NCBI RefSeq assembly: GCF_041261445.1
Contig: NZ_JBGCCU010000006.1
Span: forward strand, 434,001-498,000
DNA length: 64,000 bases
Source of the DNA: Catenulispora sp. EB89
GTDB lineage: Bacteria > Actinomycetota > Actinomycetes > Streptomycetales > Catenulisporaceae
Direction: 5' to 3'
A program made the position numbers and the translations under genes. Within the stretch, counting starts at the first letter, position 1. Every line of letters starts with the position of its first letter. The notes below the pieces were generated by a model. The model saw nothing but the letters and a program-made list of their open reading frames with translations, ran no database searches and was not told the DNA's origin. This document shows positions 7,884 through 17,272 of the stretch, one piece after another.

Positions 7884-9320
7884 GTGGCCCTCGAACAGAC
7901 CGTGGAGATCGTCAGCCCGAACAACGTCCTGGCCAACGCGATGCTGCGCAGCATCGACATGATCCGGCCTCGCCTGCAGGCATCCCGGCCCGAGCGCGTC
8001 GCGTTCTGTGTCGGCACGCAGATCAACGGCGCGCCGCACTTGGGCACCTCTTTGGTGCAAACCGCCGCGTTCCTACTGGCCAAAGCCGCCAAGCGCACCT
8101 TCAACGTCGATGCCATAGTCCGCTTCGGCGCGCTCGACAACGCCCCCTACGACGTCGTCCTGGACCCCGAGACGCACCACGCCTACCAGCAGACCTACCA
8201 CCACGCCCTGGGCGCGCCCGCTGTCGATGGCCTGATCGAGCAGTACTACCGGGCCTTCTTCGACTCCCTCGCCGACGCCACCGGCGTCGACTACGAAGTC
8301 GAGACCTACACCACCCAGCAAGCCGACCCCGTGTTCCGGTACGAGTTCCTGGCGACCCTAGGCCATCTGGAAACAATCCGTTGGCCACTGGCCCCCTCAC
8401 ACGGCCAGGTCCACCTACGCTTCCCGTGTCCGGCGTGCGGCTGGGCCGAGAAGCGAGCCGAACGCACGCGCCTGGTTGCCGCCGGCTCCGGCGGCGCCGA
8501 CTTCGCCGCGGTCTGCACCGACCACGGCGACTACAAGGTCACCATCACCCCGGACAGTCACGCCTACCTGGACTTGGCCACCCTGTACCGGAACCTCGTC
8601 AAGGAGCGCGTGGCAGCCCGCGACGCTGTGACACTGTCAGTCATGATCAAAGGTGGCGACTGGGCCTTCGGCTGCCAACTGGTCGACGAGGCCTTCACCC
8701 AGCTGCCCGGCCTCACACCGCCGCCGCGCGTGTTCACTCCCATGGTGCTGACCGACACCGGTGCGAAACTGTCCAAGTCCCTGATCCGGGAGGGCCGGAT
8801 GGCCCCACCGCCCGGCGCCCGTCCCTGGATGCTGGACGCGACCGCCTGGACCGGCGCCGTCGACGACTACGTCGACGCGATGGTCTGGCTCGTCGGCCGC
8901 GTGCTGTCGGACCCGAAACACTTCTACCGCTCGTACACGACCCTGGAGATCGACCGCCTGATGAACGCCCGCCCTGACACCGAGACCGGCGTGCGCGCCC
9001 GCGAGATGAACCTCTACCGGCGCTACTTCGACCTGGTCGCCTCCGGCCGCAAGACCATCGAGGTCCGGGTCCAGTACCCCAACCTGCGCAGCCTGGCCGC
9101 CGGCGACCACATCCGCTTCATCTGCGGCACCGACGACGCCCTGACGCGCGTCAAGCGCGTCGCCCGCTACACCTCCTTCGAGCAGATGCTCGACACCGAA
9201 GGCCCGGCACGCGTCAACCCCGACAGCCCGCGCGAGCAACAACTCGCCAACATCCGCCGGATCTACGGCCCGGAGAAGGAAGCCCTCGGCGTCCTGGCCA
9301 TCGAGATTGAACTCGTCTGA
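7884..9320 (+). CDS. Class I lysyl-tRNA-synthetase-like catalytic domain fused to an ASCH domain
   Basis: A 478-residue soluble protein. Residues about 40-310 resemble the Rossmann core of class I aminoacyl-tRNA synthetases: GAPHLGT corresponds to HIGH, and GAKLSKS (about 293-299) to KMSKS. A zinc-ribbon-type insert (CPACG near 182, C and H near 210-214) is as in archaeal class I LysRS. The helical anticodon-binding domain expected after KMSKS is missing; instead residues about 370-478 form an ASCH domain (YRRYFDLVASGRKTIEVRVQ, then LAAGDHIRFICG), a PUA-like RNA-binding fold. GTG 7884 follows GGAG. It may charge lysine or an analogue onto an RNA or small-molecule acceptor, or modify RNA. It is not a housekeeping synthetase. 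Confidence 0.75.
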   Translation: MALEQTVEIVSPNNVLANAMLRSIDMIRPRLQASRPERVAFCVGTQINGAPHLGTSLVQTAAFLLAKAAKRTFNVDAIVRFGALDNAPYDVVLDPETHHAYQQTYHHALGAPAVDGLIEQYYRAFFDSLADATGVDYEVETYTTQQADPVFRYEFLATLGHLETIRWPLAPSHGQVHLRFPCPACGWAEKRAERTRLVAAGSGGADFAAVCTDHGDYKVTITPDSHAYLDLATLYRNLVKERVAARDAVTLSVMIKGGDWAFGCQLVDEAFTQLPGLTPPPRVFTPMVLTDTGAKLSKSLIREGRMAPPPGARPWMLDATAWTGAVDDYVDAMVWLVGRVLSDPKHFYRSYTTLEIDRLMNARPDTETGVRAREMNLYRRYFDLVASGRKTIEVRVQYPNLRSLAAGDHIRFICGTDDALTRVKRVARYTSFEQMLDTEGPARVNPDSPREQQLANIRRIYGPEKEALGVLAIEIELV

Positions 9321-9339
9321 CAGACGCCGGCGTCGTCTG
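9321..9339 (+). terminator. Weak hairpin after the LysRS-like/ASCH gene
   Basis: CAGACG / CGTCTG with a 7-base loop begins directly after the stop codon. The stem is short and there is no T-run, so termination is uncertain. Confidence 0.3.
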
Positions 9340-9446
9340 CAAGTTGCGGCAGCGCTTGTCGATGAGTTCGACAGGGCCTGCTTGGCTCTCCGGCAGCGGC
9401 GCGATAACCGGTTGCGCCTCAGCAGCTGCCTCGCCACCTTGGCCTG

Positions 9447-10199
9447 GTGACAACACACGATCTCGGCAGGGTCGAACGGATCGGTGACACGGTGCACCGA
9501 CCGGTGGGGCCATGGACTCCGGCGATCCATGGGTTGCTTCGCCATCTTGAGGCAGTCGGCTACGAGCAGGCGCCCCGTGTTCTCGGGTTTGATGAGCAGG
9601 GGCGCGAGGTTCTGACCTGGATCGGTGGCGAGTCCGGCCCGGACGGCTGGGCCAAGGTCATCGGCGACCGTGGGCTGATCGCGTTCGCGCGCCTGTTGCG
9701 CGACTACCACGATGCCGTCGCCGGGTACCGTCCTACTGAGACGACCTGCTGGTCGACCACGACCGCGGCCCCAGCGGACGATGAGGTGGTCTGCCATGGA
9801 GACTTCGGTCCCTGGAACATCGTCTGGCACGGCGATCGGCCAGTCGGAGTCATCGACTGGGACCACGCTCGTCCGGCGCAGCGCCGGCATGATGTCGCCT
9901 ACGCCCTCGAATACGTCGCGCCATTCCGCGACGATGCCGAGTGCCTGCGCTGGCTCCGCTATCCCGAGCCGCCCGATCGGCGCCGCCGCCTTGAGGTGTT
10001 CGCTGGCGCCTACGGCCTGACCGACACCACGGGTCTCGTCGATGCCGTCATCACCGTTCAAGAAGAGGGCATCGACGCTGTTCGGCGCTTGGCCGAGCAG
10101 GGCCACGAGCCCCAGGCCACCTGGGTGGCTGAAGGACATTTGGAGGAGCTTCGAGCGCGTGTCGCGTGGAGCCGGGCCAACCGGCGTCTGATCGACTGA
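9447..10199 (+). CDS. APH-family phosphotransferase
   Basis: A 250-residue kinase of the aminoglycoside phosphotransferase / choline kinase fold. The catalytic loop HGDFGPWNIV (residues about 115-124) supplies the Asp and Asn, and the metal-binding VIDWDHARP motif follows at about 133-141. The N-terminal lobe is short, with VLTWIGGESGPDGW in the hinge region. The substrate cannot be read from sequence; relatives phosphorylate aminoglycosides, macrolides or small metabolites. It starts 126 bases after the LysRS-like/ASCH gene on the same strand and could be a fourth member of that cluster. Confidence 0.8.
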   Translation: MTTHDLGRVERIGDTVHRPVGPWTPAIHGLLRHLEAVGYEQAPRVLGFDEQGREVLTWIGGESGPDGWAKVIGDRGLIAFARLLRDYHDAVAGYRPTETTCWSTTTAAPADDEVVCHGDFGPWNIVWHGDRPVGVIDWDHARPAQRRHDVAYALEYVAPFRDDAECLRWLRYPEPPDRRRRLEVFAGAYGLTDTTGLVDAVITVQEEGIDAVRRLAEQGHEPQATWVAEGHLEELRARVAWSRANRRLID

Positions 10200-10488
10200 C
10201 GGATCCTGCCGGTCTTTCGGCCACGCCAGTTACTGGTGGGTGCCGGGATCGAGCTTCGCGAGCCAGCGCGGGGCAGCCACTACTTCGGCGGTCCTGTGGC
10301 TCCGCTCGACCTCGTCCTGCGCTCCGTAGAAGCCGACCAGAGCGGCTTCGAGTTGCTTCCCACCCTCCGCAAGCATCACCGAGTCTCGGTGGTGACTGCG
10401 GCCTGGTGAACACCCAATGGGGCGAACTTCGCCGTGTCGGCGTCCATAGAATGAGGTTTACATATTCCGCGCTGCCTAGCGTGCCACT

Positions 10489-11067
10489 GTGCCACCCGAA
10501 CTGTCTCCGGAGAACGCGACTCTCCTCGTGGTCTCAGTCATCTGGCTTGCGATGGAGTTCCGGCAGAGCCGACGGACCCGCCCCACCGCCGAAAAAGCCC
10601 AGGACCGCTGCGGCAGGGTCCTCACCTTCGCCCCTGTAACCGGCGTTGTCACGGGGGCCGTCCTGTCATGGATCGTGCCGGAGGCCGCAATCCGTCCCTC
10701 GTGGCTGATTGCTCCGATTGGGCTCGGAGCAATGGGCTGCGGCGCCGCCTTGCGTTTGTGGTGCTTCCAGACACTGGGCGACTACTTCACCTTCGAGCTG
10801 ATGACCAGCAGCGACCAGGCCGTCATCACCTCCGGCCCGTACAGAATCGTCAGGCACCCGAGTTATGCCGGCCTCGTCCTGGTGTTGGTGGGCTCAGTAA
10901 CGCTGATGTCGAATTGGCTGTCGCTCGGCGTCGCAGCCGTGGCGACCGTGGTCTTCCTCACCGCAGCGATCAAGGTGGAGGAAGAGGTTCTGCACCGCGA
11001 ACTGGGTGATGCCTACCGGACATACGCAGCGGCCACTCCCCATCGGCTGATCCCCTTCGTTTGGTGA
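10489..11067 (+). CDS. ICMT-family membrane methyltransferase
   Basis: A 192-residue integral membrane protein of the isoprenylcysteine carboxyl methyltransferase / phospholipid methyltransferase group. Several hydrophobic segments are followed by the conserved cofactor region: LGDYFTFEL, then SGPYRIVRHPSYAG, then EEEVLHRELGDAYRTYAAAT near the C-terminus. The RHPSY and E-x-x-L-x-x-x-x-G-x-x-Y elements are the family's SAM-binding signature. It likely methylates a lipid-like or small hydrophobic acceptor. The start is GTG 10489. It is the last gene before the relaxase region. Confidence 0.8.
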   Translation: MPPELSPENATLLVVSVIWLAMEFRQSRRTRPTAEKAQDRCGRVLTFAPVTGVVTGAVLSWIVPEAAIRPSWLIAPIGLGAMGCGAALRLWCFQTLGDYFTFELMTSSDQAVITSGPYRIVRHPSYAGLVLVLVGSVTLMSNWLSLGVAAVATVVFLTAAIKVEEEVLHRELGDAYRTYAAATPHRLIPFVW

Positions 11068-11234
11068 CCGCCGTACCTAGGCTGAGGGTTCGCCGCGAGA
11101 CCGCGACTGCGTTAGCGCACATGAACAACTTGCCATATATTTCTACTAACACACCTTTTGCAGACAATCTGAACATGGGCCCGCTACGCGGGACGCGGTG
11201 ACACAGCCGACTCGCGAAGGGCGGTGATCCGATC
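11068..11234 (+). other. Candidate oriT / relaxase promoter region
   Basis: The 167-bp gap before the relaxase holds an AT-rich run (about 11124-11172) unlike its GC-rich surroundings, and a small hairpin, CCCGC TAC GCGGG, near 11179-11191. MobF relaxases often have their nic site just upstream, so this is the best oriT candidate in the window. No nic sequence is recognised; placement is inference. Confidence 0.3.
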
Positions 11235-14200
11235 GTGATGACGATCCACAAGATCACCGCCGGGGACGGCTATACCTACCTGACCAGGCAAGTAGCCGCC
11301 GGAGACAGCAGCCCACAGAGGGGCAAGTCAGCGGCCGAGTACTACACCGAAACCGGCAACCCGCCGGGATCATGGATGGGGTCGGGACTACAGAGTCTCG
11401 GCGTATCCGGCCAGGTCTCAGAAGCACAGATGACGGCGCTGTACGGGCAGGGCCTGCACCCGAACGCCGCCGCCATCATCGCGAACTACCAGCGCGAGAA
11501 CGTCACAGCCGAGATGTCGGAACGGCAGCTTAAGAAGGTCAACGAGCAGGCGCGGAAGGCAGCCGGCCTCGGCCGGCCATTCCCCGAGTACCAGGATCTC
11601 GGCCCCTTCGACGATCGCGTGTCGGCCAGGCTGGAAGCAATCCAGACCGAAGTCGGCCGTGCACCGACAGCGGCCGAGGAGAAGAAGGTCCGGCGGGAGG
11701 AAGCCCGGCGCCAGCGGCGGGCTGTGGCTGGCTTCGATCTGGTCTTCACACCGGTGTCTTCAGTCTCGCGGCTGTGGGGTCTCGATCCCCGTCCGTGGGT
11801 CCGCGGGGCGATCGAGCAGGCACACCGCGCAGCCCGAGACGCCGCCTTGAAACTGCTCGAAGAGCACGCCGCGTACACCCGTACCGGCTCATCCGGACAG
11901 GCACAGATCGAGACACATGGACTGATCGCCGCCGTCTTCGACCACGCGGACAACCGACTGGGAGAGCCGAACCTCCACTCACACGTCGCAGTCTCCAGCA
12001 AGGTCCTCGGGACCAACGGAAAGTGGCAGGCACTCGACGCCCGCAGCCTGTACCGGATGACGGTGGCGGCCTCCGAGCTCTACAACACCGTGCTGGAGAA
12101 CGAGCTGCACGCCCGCCTCGGACTCGAATTCGAGACCCGTCCGGACACCGTGGGAAAGCGCGAGCCTGTGCGCGAGATCAGAGGCTTCCCTGCGCAGGTG
12201 CTGTCGCATTTCACCCGCCGGCGAACCGACATCGAGGTCGAGTACCAGCGCCTGGTGGCCGAGTTCCGCGCGGCGCATGGACGCGATCCGACACTGCCGG
12301 CGGCGCACGAACTCGCTCAGCAAGCGACGTTGGCGACCCGCAAGGGCAAAAAGCCACCACGAGCGTGGGCCCTGATGCGGGACGAGTGGCGCGACGACCT
12401 GATAGCGACCTTCGGTCCGCGTGCCCTCGCCGGAGTGAGCGCGGTCGTCCCCACGCGCGGCCGCCGCAGACCGCGGCCCATCACCAGCGCCGAGCTGGAT
12501 GTGGCAGATGTCGCCAGGCGAGTGGTGGCCGAAGTCCAAGAGCACCACGCGACGTGGACCCGCTGGAGCGTATTCGCACAGGCGCAGCGAGAGCTGCGCG
12601 GAACGCGGTTCACGACGCCAGCCGAGCAGGAGTTCGCCGTCACCGCGGTCGTGGATGCGGCGCTGTCCAGGTGGTCGATCTCCACCGAGCCGCCGGAGCT
12701 GGTGGCTGAGCCGACGGCGCTGCGCCGCTCGGACGGGTCGTCGGTGTTCGTCCAACACGGCGCCGAACGCTTCACCAGCCAAGCCGTTCTGGACGCCGAG
12801 GCCCGGCTGGTCGGCGCCGCCGGATATCGCACCACGGTCGGGGTGGACGGGGAGACCACCGACCGGGTGCTGGCCACTCACGAGCAGCAGACCGGCGACG
12901 ATCTCGACGCGGGTCAGCGAGCGCTGGTGAAGGCATTCGCGTGCGACGGACGGTTGCTGCTGGCCGGAATCGGCCCAGCCGGAGCTGGCAAAACCACCGC
13001 TATGAAGGCTCTGACCACCGTAATCGGCGCTGGAAGGAGCGGGCGGCTGGTGCCGTTGGCGACCTCGGCATCGGCGGCCGGGGTCTTGGCTGCGGAGCTG
13101 GGAACCGGAGCCGAAAACCTGCACAAGTTCCTGTGGGAATGGAGGAAAGGACCGCACGCCAAGGCCCTGGCTGCCGGACGGAAGGTACCGCGGGGGAAGG
13201 AGTTCTTCGCCCTGAACCCGGGCGACACCGTCTTGGTGGACGAGGCCGGCATGGCCGGCACCTTGAACCTCGACCGGCTCGTGACCATCGCCGCCCAACA
13301 TGGTGCCGCCGTGCGCCTGCTAGGCGACTACCGGCAGCTTGGCGCTGTCGAATCCGGTGGAGCCCTGAGGCTCATCGCGAACGAGTCCGGAGCGGTGGAG
13401 TTGTCGACCCTGTACCGGTTCGAGGACCCCTTCGAAGCAGAGGCAACACTCAAGATCCGTGTCGGCGACACCGCCGGGCTCGACTTCTACCAGGATGCCG
13501 GACGGATTCAGCACGGGTCGCGTCAGGGCATGACCGAGCAGGCGTACGCCGGCTGGAAGACCGACATGCTCGCCGGCCGCAACGCTCTCATGGTCGCCGC
13601 GGCCAACGCCGATGTGGCCGAACTGTGCGCTCGGGCTCGTGCCGACCGGGTCGCCGCCGGACAGGTCGAAGCTGACGGCGTGCGCTTGCACGACGGCAAC
13701 CTCGCGGGCACACGGGACCTAATCGTGACCCGCGACAACGACCGCCGGCTCCGCTCCGGGACACGCGACTTCGTGAAGAATGGCGATGCCTGGGAAGTGG
13801 TCGAACGCCACGCCAACGGCGCCCTGACCGTCGAGCACCTGGAGCACCACGGGCGTGTGTCGCTCCCGCCGGAGTACGTCGCCGCCAACGTCGAACTGCT
13901 CTACGCCACCACCGCCCACCGTGCCCAGGGTTCAACAGTGGACACCTGCCACGCACTGATAACCGAGGAGATGGGACGGGAGAACTTCTACGTCATCGCC
14001 TCCCGGGCCCGGCACGGCACGGTCTTGTATGTCGCCACTCATGAGCTCGCGAGCTTGGACGAAGACGAGCATGTAGACGCCGTGAAGTTCGACGCGGACG
14101 CCTACGTCGCCCGCGAGATCCTCGAACACGTGGTGGCTCGTGAGACTGCCGAGCTGTCAGCGACCGAGCAGATCCGAGCCTCGTTCGCCGAAGCCGAATC

Positions 14201-15818
14201 GCTGTTCAGCCTCGTACCGCGATACGACCACGCACTCGATGTCGCAACCGACTCCCACTACCGGCAGGTAGTCGAGAAGGTGCTGCCAGATCTGGCCGAG
14301 TCGATCATCAGCGATCCGGCATGGCACGCGGCCCTGCGGGCACTTCGCGATGCCGACGCTGGCGGATGGGACGTCTCGGCCCTTCTCGGTAGGACCGCAC
14401 GCAAGCGCGAGTTGGCCACCGCAGACTCGCTTGCTCAAGTCATTTCGTGGCGTCTACGCCAGGTCATCGAGACGGAATCGGCGCCGCTCACCGATGGCTC
14501 CGACGAGATCCGCTATCGCTCCGTCCTCGCCGAGGTCGCCCCGGCCCTGGCATCTGGAGTCGATTCGGCTCCTCCGGCGACGGTCCCGGCTCCGGGTGCA
14601 CCTGGCGACGATTCCGACCGGCTGTACGAGCGCGCCGTCTATAGAGCTCTGGGAACCGTCCGCACCGAACAGGCTCGCGTGGAAGACACCTGGCCGGCAC
14701 TGCTGCTCGCGCTACGGCGCGCCGACGCCCTCGGGGCGGACGCCACCGAAGTTCTGGAAGCCGTGACCTGCCGCAGAACACTCCGTCTCGGAGCCTCGAT
14801 CTGTCAATCCGCCGCCTTGGCCGTCCACCGCTACCTTGACGCGAGAACCACCAGTACGACCGACGACTCGCGCTCAGCTTGGCGACGGATCACGCATGCG
14901 CTGACGCGGCTCGAAGAGGCCGGCACCGAACCCGAAGCCGCGTTGACCGAGGCCATCATGAGCCTCCAAGCCGGCGCGGACAGCGTCGCCCTTAGCACCT
15001 TGGCCAAGCTCCTGGAGTCGGCTGCGCGTCGTGCGGAAGACCCCCTCCTACCTGCCTGGCTCCGCAGCGCGCGACCGGTCGCCGCTCCGCAGTGGCGCCC
15101 GTATCTGGACGCGCGAGCCGAACTGATCCGCCGTCGCGTCGACCAGCTGGCCCAAACCGCCGTGGCCGAACGACCCACCTGGACCGCGCACCTCAGCATG
15201 GAACCCACCGACCCGGCCCAGCGCGAAACCTGGCTGAACCACGTCGCCGCCATAGCCGCCTACCGCGACCAGTACCAGGTCGCAGACGACGACCCGTCCG
15301 CTCTCGGCCCATATCCCGAGAGCGGACGGGTCGGCCATCGCGCCTACTGGATCGCTGCCGCGTCCCTCCTGGCCCTACGTGGCACCAGTCCGACCGCAGA
15401 CCCGAGCTGGGGGCGACTGGCCGCCGACCGCTACCGGACTCTGGACATCGAGGAGCAGAACCGCATCGCCGCCGAACTCGCCAACCGACTCGGCCGAAAC
15501 TGGCTCGGAGACAACCGCGAGCCGGCTGTCGACGCCGACCAGCCTGTCTACCACCAGAAACTCGCCGCCATCCTCGTCGAGCACGGACACCTGGACATCC
15601 CCGAACCCAGCCTCGCCAGCCAGCCCACACCAAGGACGCCGAGCGCCCGCGGTCGTGCCAAGCAGCGCCACCGCCGCTCGATCCACCCAAATCCGCAGCA
15701 GCAGCTGCCTAGAATCCCCGAGATCATCGAGTCGCCAGAAAGCCGGTCGGGCACCTTCGCTCAGCGCCCGCCCCAGACCGCGCCGGACCAGCCACGTAGG
15801 CCAGAGGCAGGACGTTAA
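11235..15818 (+). CDS. MobF (TrwC/TraA-type) conjugative relaxase-helicase
   Basis: A 1,527-residue protein that would nick the element at oriT and unwind it for transfer. The N-terminal relaxase domain (residues about 1-310) has the metal-binding HSH motif (LGEPNLHSHVAV near 245-255) and several Tyr residues near the start that could be catalytic. The RecD-like helicase part (about 550-960) shows Walker A GPAGAGKTT, Walker B LVDEAGM, GDYRQLGAVESGG and the late motif TTAHRAQGST. The C-terminal 500 residues are helical and less conserved. Length and order fit TrwC/TraA relatives of actinobacteria. The start is GTG 11235 or ATG 11238. It stands apart from the transfer operon (22-38 kb). Confidence 0.9.
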   Translation: MMTIHKITAGDGYTYLTRQVAAGDSSPQRGKSAAEYYTETGNPPGSWMGSGLQSLGVSGQVSEAQMTALYGQGLHPNAAAIIANYQRENVTAEMSERQLKKVNEQARKAAGLGRPFPEYQDLGPFDDRVSARLEAIQTEVGRAPTAAEEKKVRREEARRQRRAVAGFDLVFTPVSSVSRLWGLDPRPWVRGAIEQAHRAARDAALKLLEEHAAYTRTGSSGQAQIETHGLIAAVFDHADNRLGEPNLHSHVAVSSKVLGTNGKWQALDARSLYRMTVAASELYNTVLENELHARLGLEFETRPDTVGKREPVREIRGFPAQVLSHFTRRRTDIEVEYQRLVAEFRAAHGRDPTLPAAHELAQQATLATRKGKKPPRAWALMRDEWRDDLIATFGPRALAGVSAVVPTRGRRRPRPITSAELDVADVARRVVAEVQEHHATWTRWSVFAQAQRELRGTRFTTPAEQEFAVTAVVDAALSRWSISTEPPELVAEPTALRRSDGSSVFVQHGAERFTSQAVLDAEARLVGAAGYRTTVGVDGETTDRVLATHEQQTGDDLDAGQRALVKAFACDGRLLLAGIGPAGAGKTTAMKALTTVIGAGRSGRLVPLATSASAAGVLAAELGTGAENLHKFLWEWRKGPHAKALAAGRKVPRGKEFFALNPGDTVLVDEAGMAGTLNLDRLVTIAAQHGAAVRLLGDYRQLGAVESGGALRLIANESGAVELSTLYRFEDPFEAEATLKIRVGDTAGLDFYQDAGRIQHGSRQGMTEQAYAGWKTDMLAGRNALMVAAANADVAELCARARADRVAAGQVEADGVRLHDGNLAGTRDLIVTRDNDRRLRSGTRDFVKNGDAWEVVERHANGALTVEHLEHHGRVSLPPEYVAANVELLYATTAHRAQGSTVDTCHALITEEMGRENFYVIASRARHGTVLYVATHELASLDEDEHVDAVKFDADAYVAREILEHVVARETAELSATEQIRASFAEAESLFSLVPRYDHALDVATDSHYRQVVEKVLPDLAESIISDPAWHAALRALRDADAGGWDVSALLGRTARKRELATADSLAQVISWRLRQVIETESAPLTDGSDEIRYRSVLAEVAPALASGVDSAPPATVPAPGAPGDDSDRLYERAVYRALGTVRTEQARVEDTWPALLLALRRADALGADATEVLEAVTCRRTLRLGASICQSAALAVHRYLDARTTSTTDDSRSAWRRITHALTRLEEAGTEPEAALTEAIMSLQAGADSVALSTLAKLLESAARRAEDPLLPAWLRSARPVAAPQWRPYLDARAELIRRRVDQLAQTAVAERPTWTAHLSMEPTDPAQRETWLNHVAAIAAYRDQYQVADDDPSALGPYPESGRVGHRAYWIAAASLLALRGTSPTADPSWGRLAADRYRTLDIEEQNRIAAELANRLGRNWLGDNREPAVDADQPVYHQKLAAILVEHGHLDIPEPSLASQPTPRTPSARGRAKQRHRRSIHPNPQQQLPRIPEIIESPESRSGTFAQRPPQTAPDQPRRPEAGR

Positions 15819-15854
15819 GGTCGTGCAGGCTGGGTCCGAGTCGCCGTGATTCAG

Positions 15855-16238
15855 CTACGCCGTACGGCCTTGCTCAACCCAGCGCCGAACACGAGGCATC
15901 AGGAGCAAGCCGAGCTCGGCGGCAACGAGAACAAGGTGCCAAAACGCCCACTGGTTGCTCTGGCCGGTATGAACGACGTTGAAGATCGCCAAACCGTCCA
16001 ACACTGCCACGACGGAGACAAGAGCCAGCAAGACGTTCCATGCGACTTCTCCACCCCGCCAGATTCGCCACACCAAATAGCCGCTCAAGAGAGCCCAAAG
16101 AACGACAGTTGCATTAAGCGATGACGGATAGGCGGTTGACATATACTGCACAGCTTCTAGCGCGGCGATTCCTAGAATCGGCCAGGTCGGCCGGTGCGGA
16201 GCAAACACGGTTAGCGGAGCACCGAGTGAGTCGGTCAT
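15855..16238 (-). CDS. Small polytopic membrane protein
   Basis: A 127-residue protein with about four hydrophobic segments (WPILGIAALEAVQYM, ATVVLWALLSGYLVW, NVLLALVSVVAVLDGLAIF and FWHLVLVAAELGLLLM) and a basic C-terminus (RVRRWVEQGRTA). No family is recognised. It is convergent with the relaxase gene, 36 bases apart, and downstream of the secreted-protein gene on its own strand, with a terminator between. Confidence 0.6.
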   Translation of the reverse strand: MTDSLGAPLTVFAPHRPTWPILGIAALEAVQYMSTAYPSSLNATVVLWALLSGYLVWRIWRGGEVAWNVLLALVSVVAVLDGLAIFNVVHTGQSNQWAFWHLVLVAAELGLLLMPRVRRWVEQGRTA

Positions 16239-16284
16239 TGGGCTTCACCTTCGCTAGATCGCCGTTCAACCTACATCCAAAGAA

Positions 16285-16310
16285 CGGCCCCCGCTGCGAA
16301 GCGGGGGCCG
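16285..16310 (-). terminator. Strong hairpin terminator
   Basis: A perfect 10-bp GC stem, CGGCCCCCGC / GCGGGGGCCG, with a TGCGAA loop lies just downstream of the secreted-protein gene ending at 16319. The U-tract is poor, as is usual for actinobacterial terminators. Confidence 0.7.
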
Positions 16311-16318
16311 TCGGGTTA

Positions 16319-16993
16319 CTAGCCGCAGCTCCCGCCGTCGCCATCACTGCTGTAGCACGTGGCGCCATCGCCACGGGTCTCCCCACGCAGCACGTGACCC
16401 GCGTGGATCGGGAATCCCTTGACAATGGCAGTGACCTGGAAGTCCTGCGTCATCCCGAATCCTTGGCCACTCGTGAAGGCGGGGATCTGCCCGTACCACG
16501 AACATTCGTCGGCGCCGGTCGATAGCGTGACGTCCCCGCCAACAGCCCAGTTGTCCTGACAGTCCGGGTTCCCGTTCGGCGTGGCACCGAACGTGTACCG
16601 GTTGTTGTAGATCCCTTCGATGTCGCTCCAACCCCAGGTGATCTTCTCGCCCCAGAACTTTCCACCGTAGGCGTCGGTCTCCGACACCCAGGTGGCGTGC
16701 GCAGCCTGCGGGCTTGCCACGCCCAAGGCGCTGGAAGCAGCACGATGCACGGTGGTGTGGACTGCGCACACCTTCTCCGCCGCCTCAGTCAGGTTGGCCG
16801 TCGTCTGCGCCGACGCCGGAAGCTGGCTCTTCACGTCGTCGACGCACCGAACCGGCGAACCCGTCACTGAAGCGATTGAGCTCACAGACAGCGTCTGCGA
16901 TGCGGCCGACGCCGCCCCCGTACTGATGATTCCAGCTGCAAGCAACATGCTGAGAGCTGCGCCTGCGCGCAGTACCATGTTCGGTGTCCTCAC
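16319..16993 (-). CDS. Secreted hypothetical protein
   Basis: A 224-residue exported protein. The N-terminus has a basic start, a hydrophobic core (LSMLLAAGIISTG) and a likely signal peptidase site after ASA (AASAASQ, near residue 33). The mature part is rich in Trp, Tyr, Gly and Asp, with Cys residues that could form disulfides (RCVDDVK, KVCAVH, PDCQDN, DECSWY, ATCYSSDGDGGSC). GTG 16993 is chosen because GGGAGGGG precedes it by about 6 bases; a longer start at 17056 would bury the signal peptide. I recognise no family. The 279 bases upstream hold no gene, only AT-rich promoter-like DNA with two similar TTTGCATCAC / TCTGCATCAT boxes. Confidence 0.6.
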   Translation of the reverse strand: MRTPNMVLRAGAALSMLLAAGIISTGAASAASQTLSVSSIASVTGSPVRCVDDVKSQLPASAQTTANLTEAAEKVCAVHTTVHRAASSALGVASPQAAHATWVSETDAYGGKFWGEKITWGWSDIEGIYNNRYTFGATPNGNPDCQDNWAVGGDVTLSTGADECSWYGQIPAFTSGQGFGMTQDFQVTAIVKGFPIHAGHVLRGETRGDGATCYSSDGDGGSCG

Positions 16994-17272
16994 GGACCCC
17001 TCCCCTTCACGAGTGGACGGACAGTGGGGATCTTCGGCGGTCGGGTGTCCTACCACCCGGCCGCCCCCATGTCAGGGCCCTGCGACCCATGTGCAGTGAT
17101 CCTTCCAGCACCGAACGTCATTGTCAACGGATCATAACGGCCTCTTGATCTGCATCATTTGACATGCTAAAGAAGGCACCCAGCACAACACGTATGAATC
17201 GCGCGTAGAGCCGCTATCCAAGATCGAAATACGGCACATCCGCGTGATTTGCATCACACATAACGCTGCGGT

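Noticed and set aside
10051-10413. Minus-strand ORF across the end of the APH gene and the following gap
   Set aside because: It has no motif or ribosome site and overlaps the well-supported APH frame.
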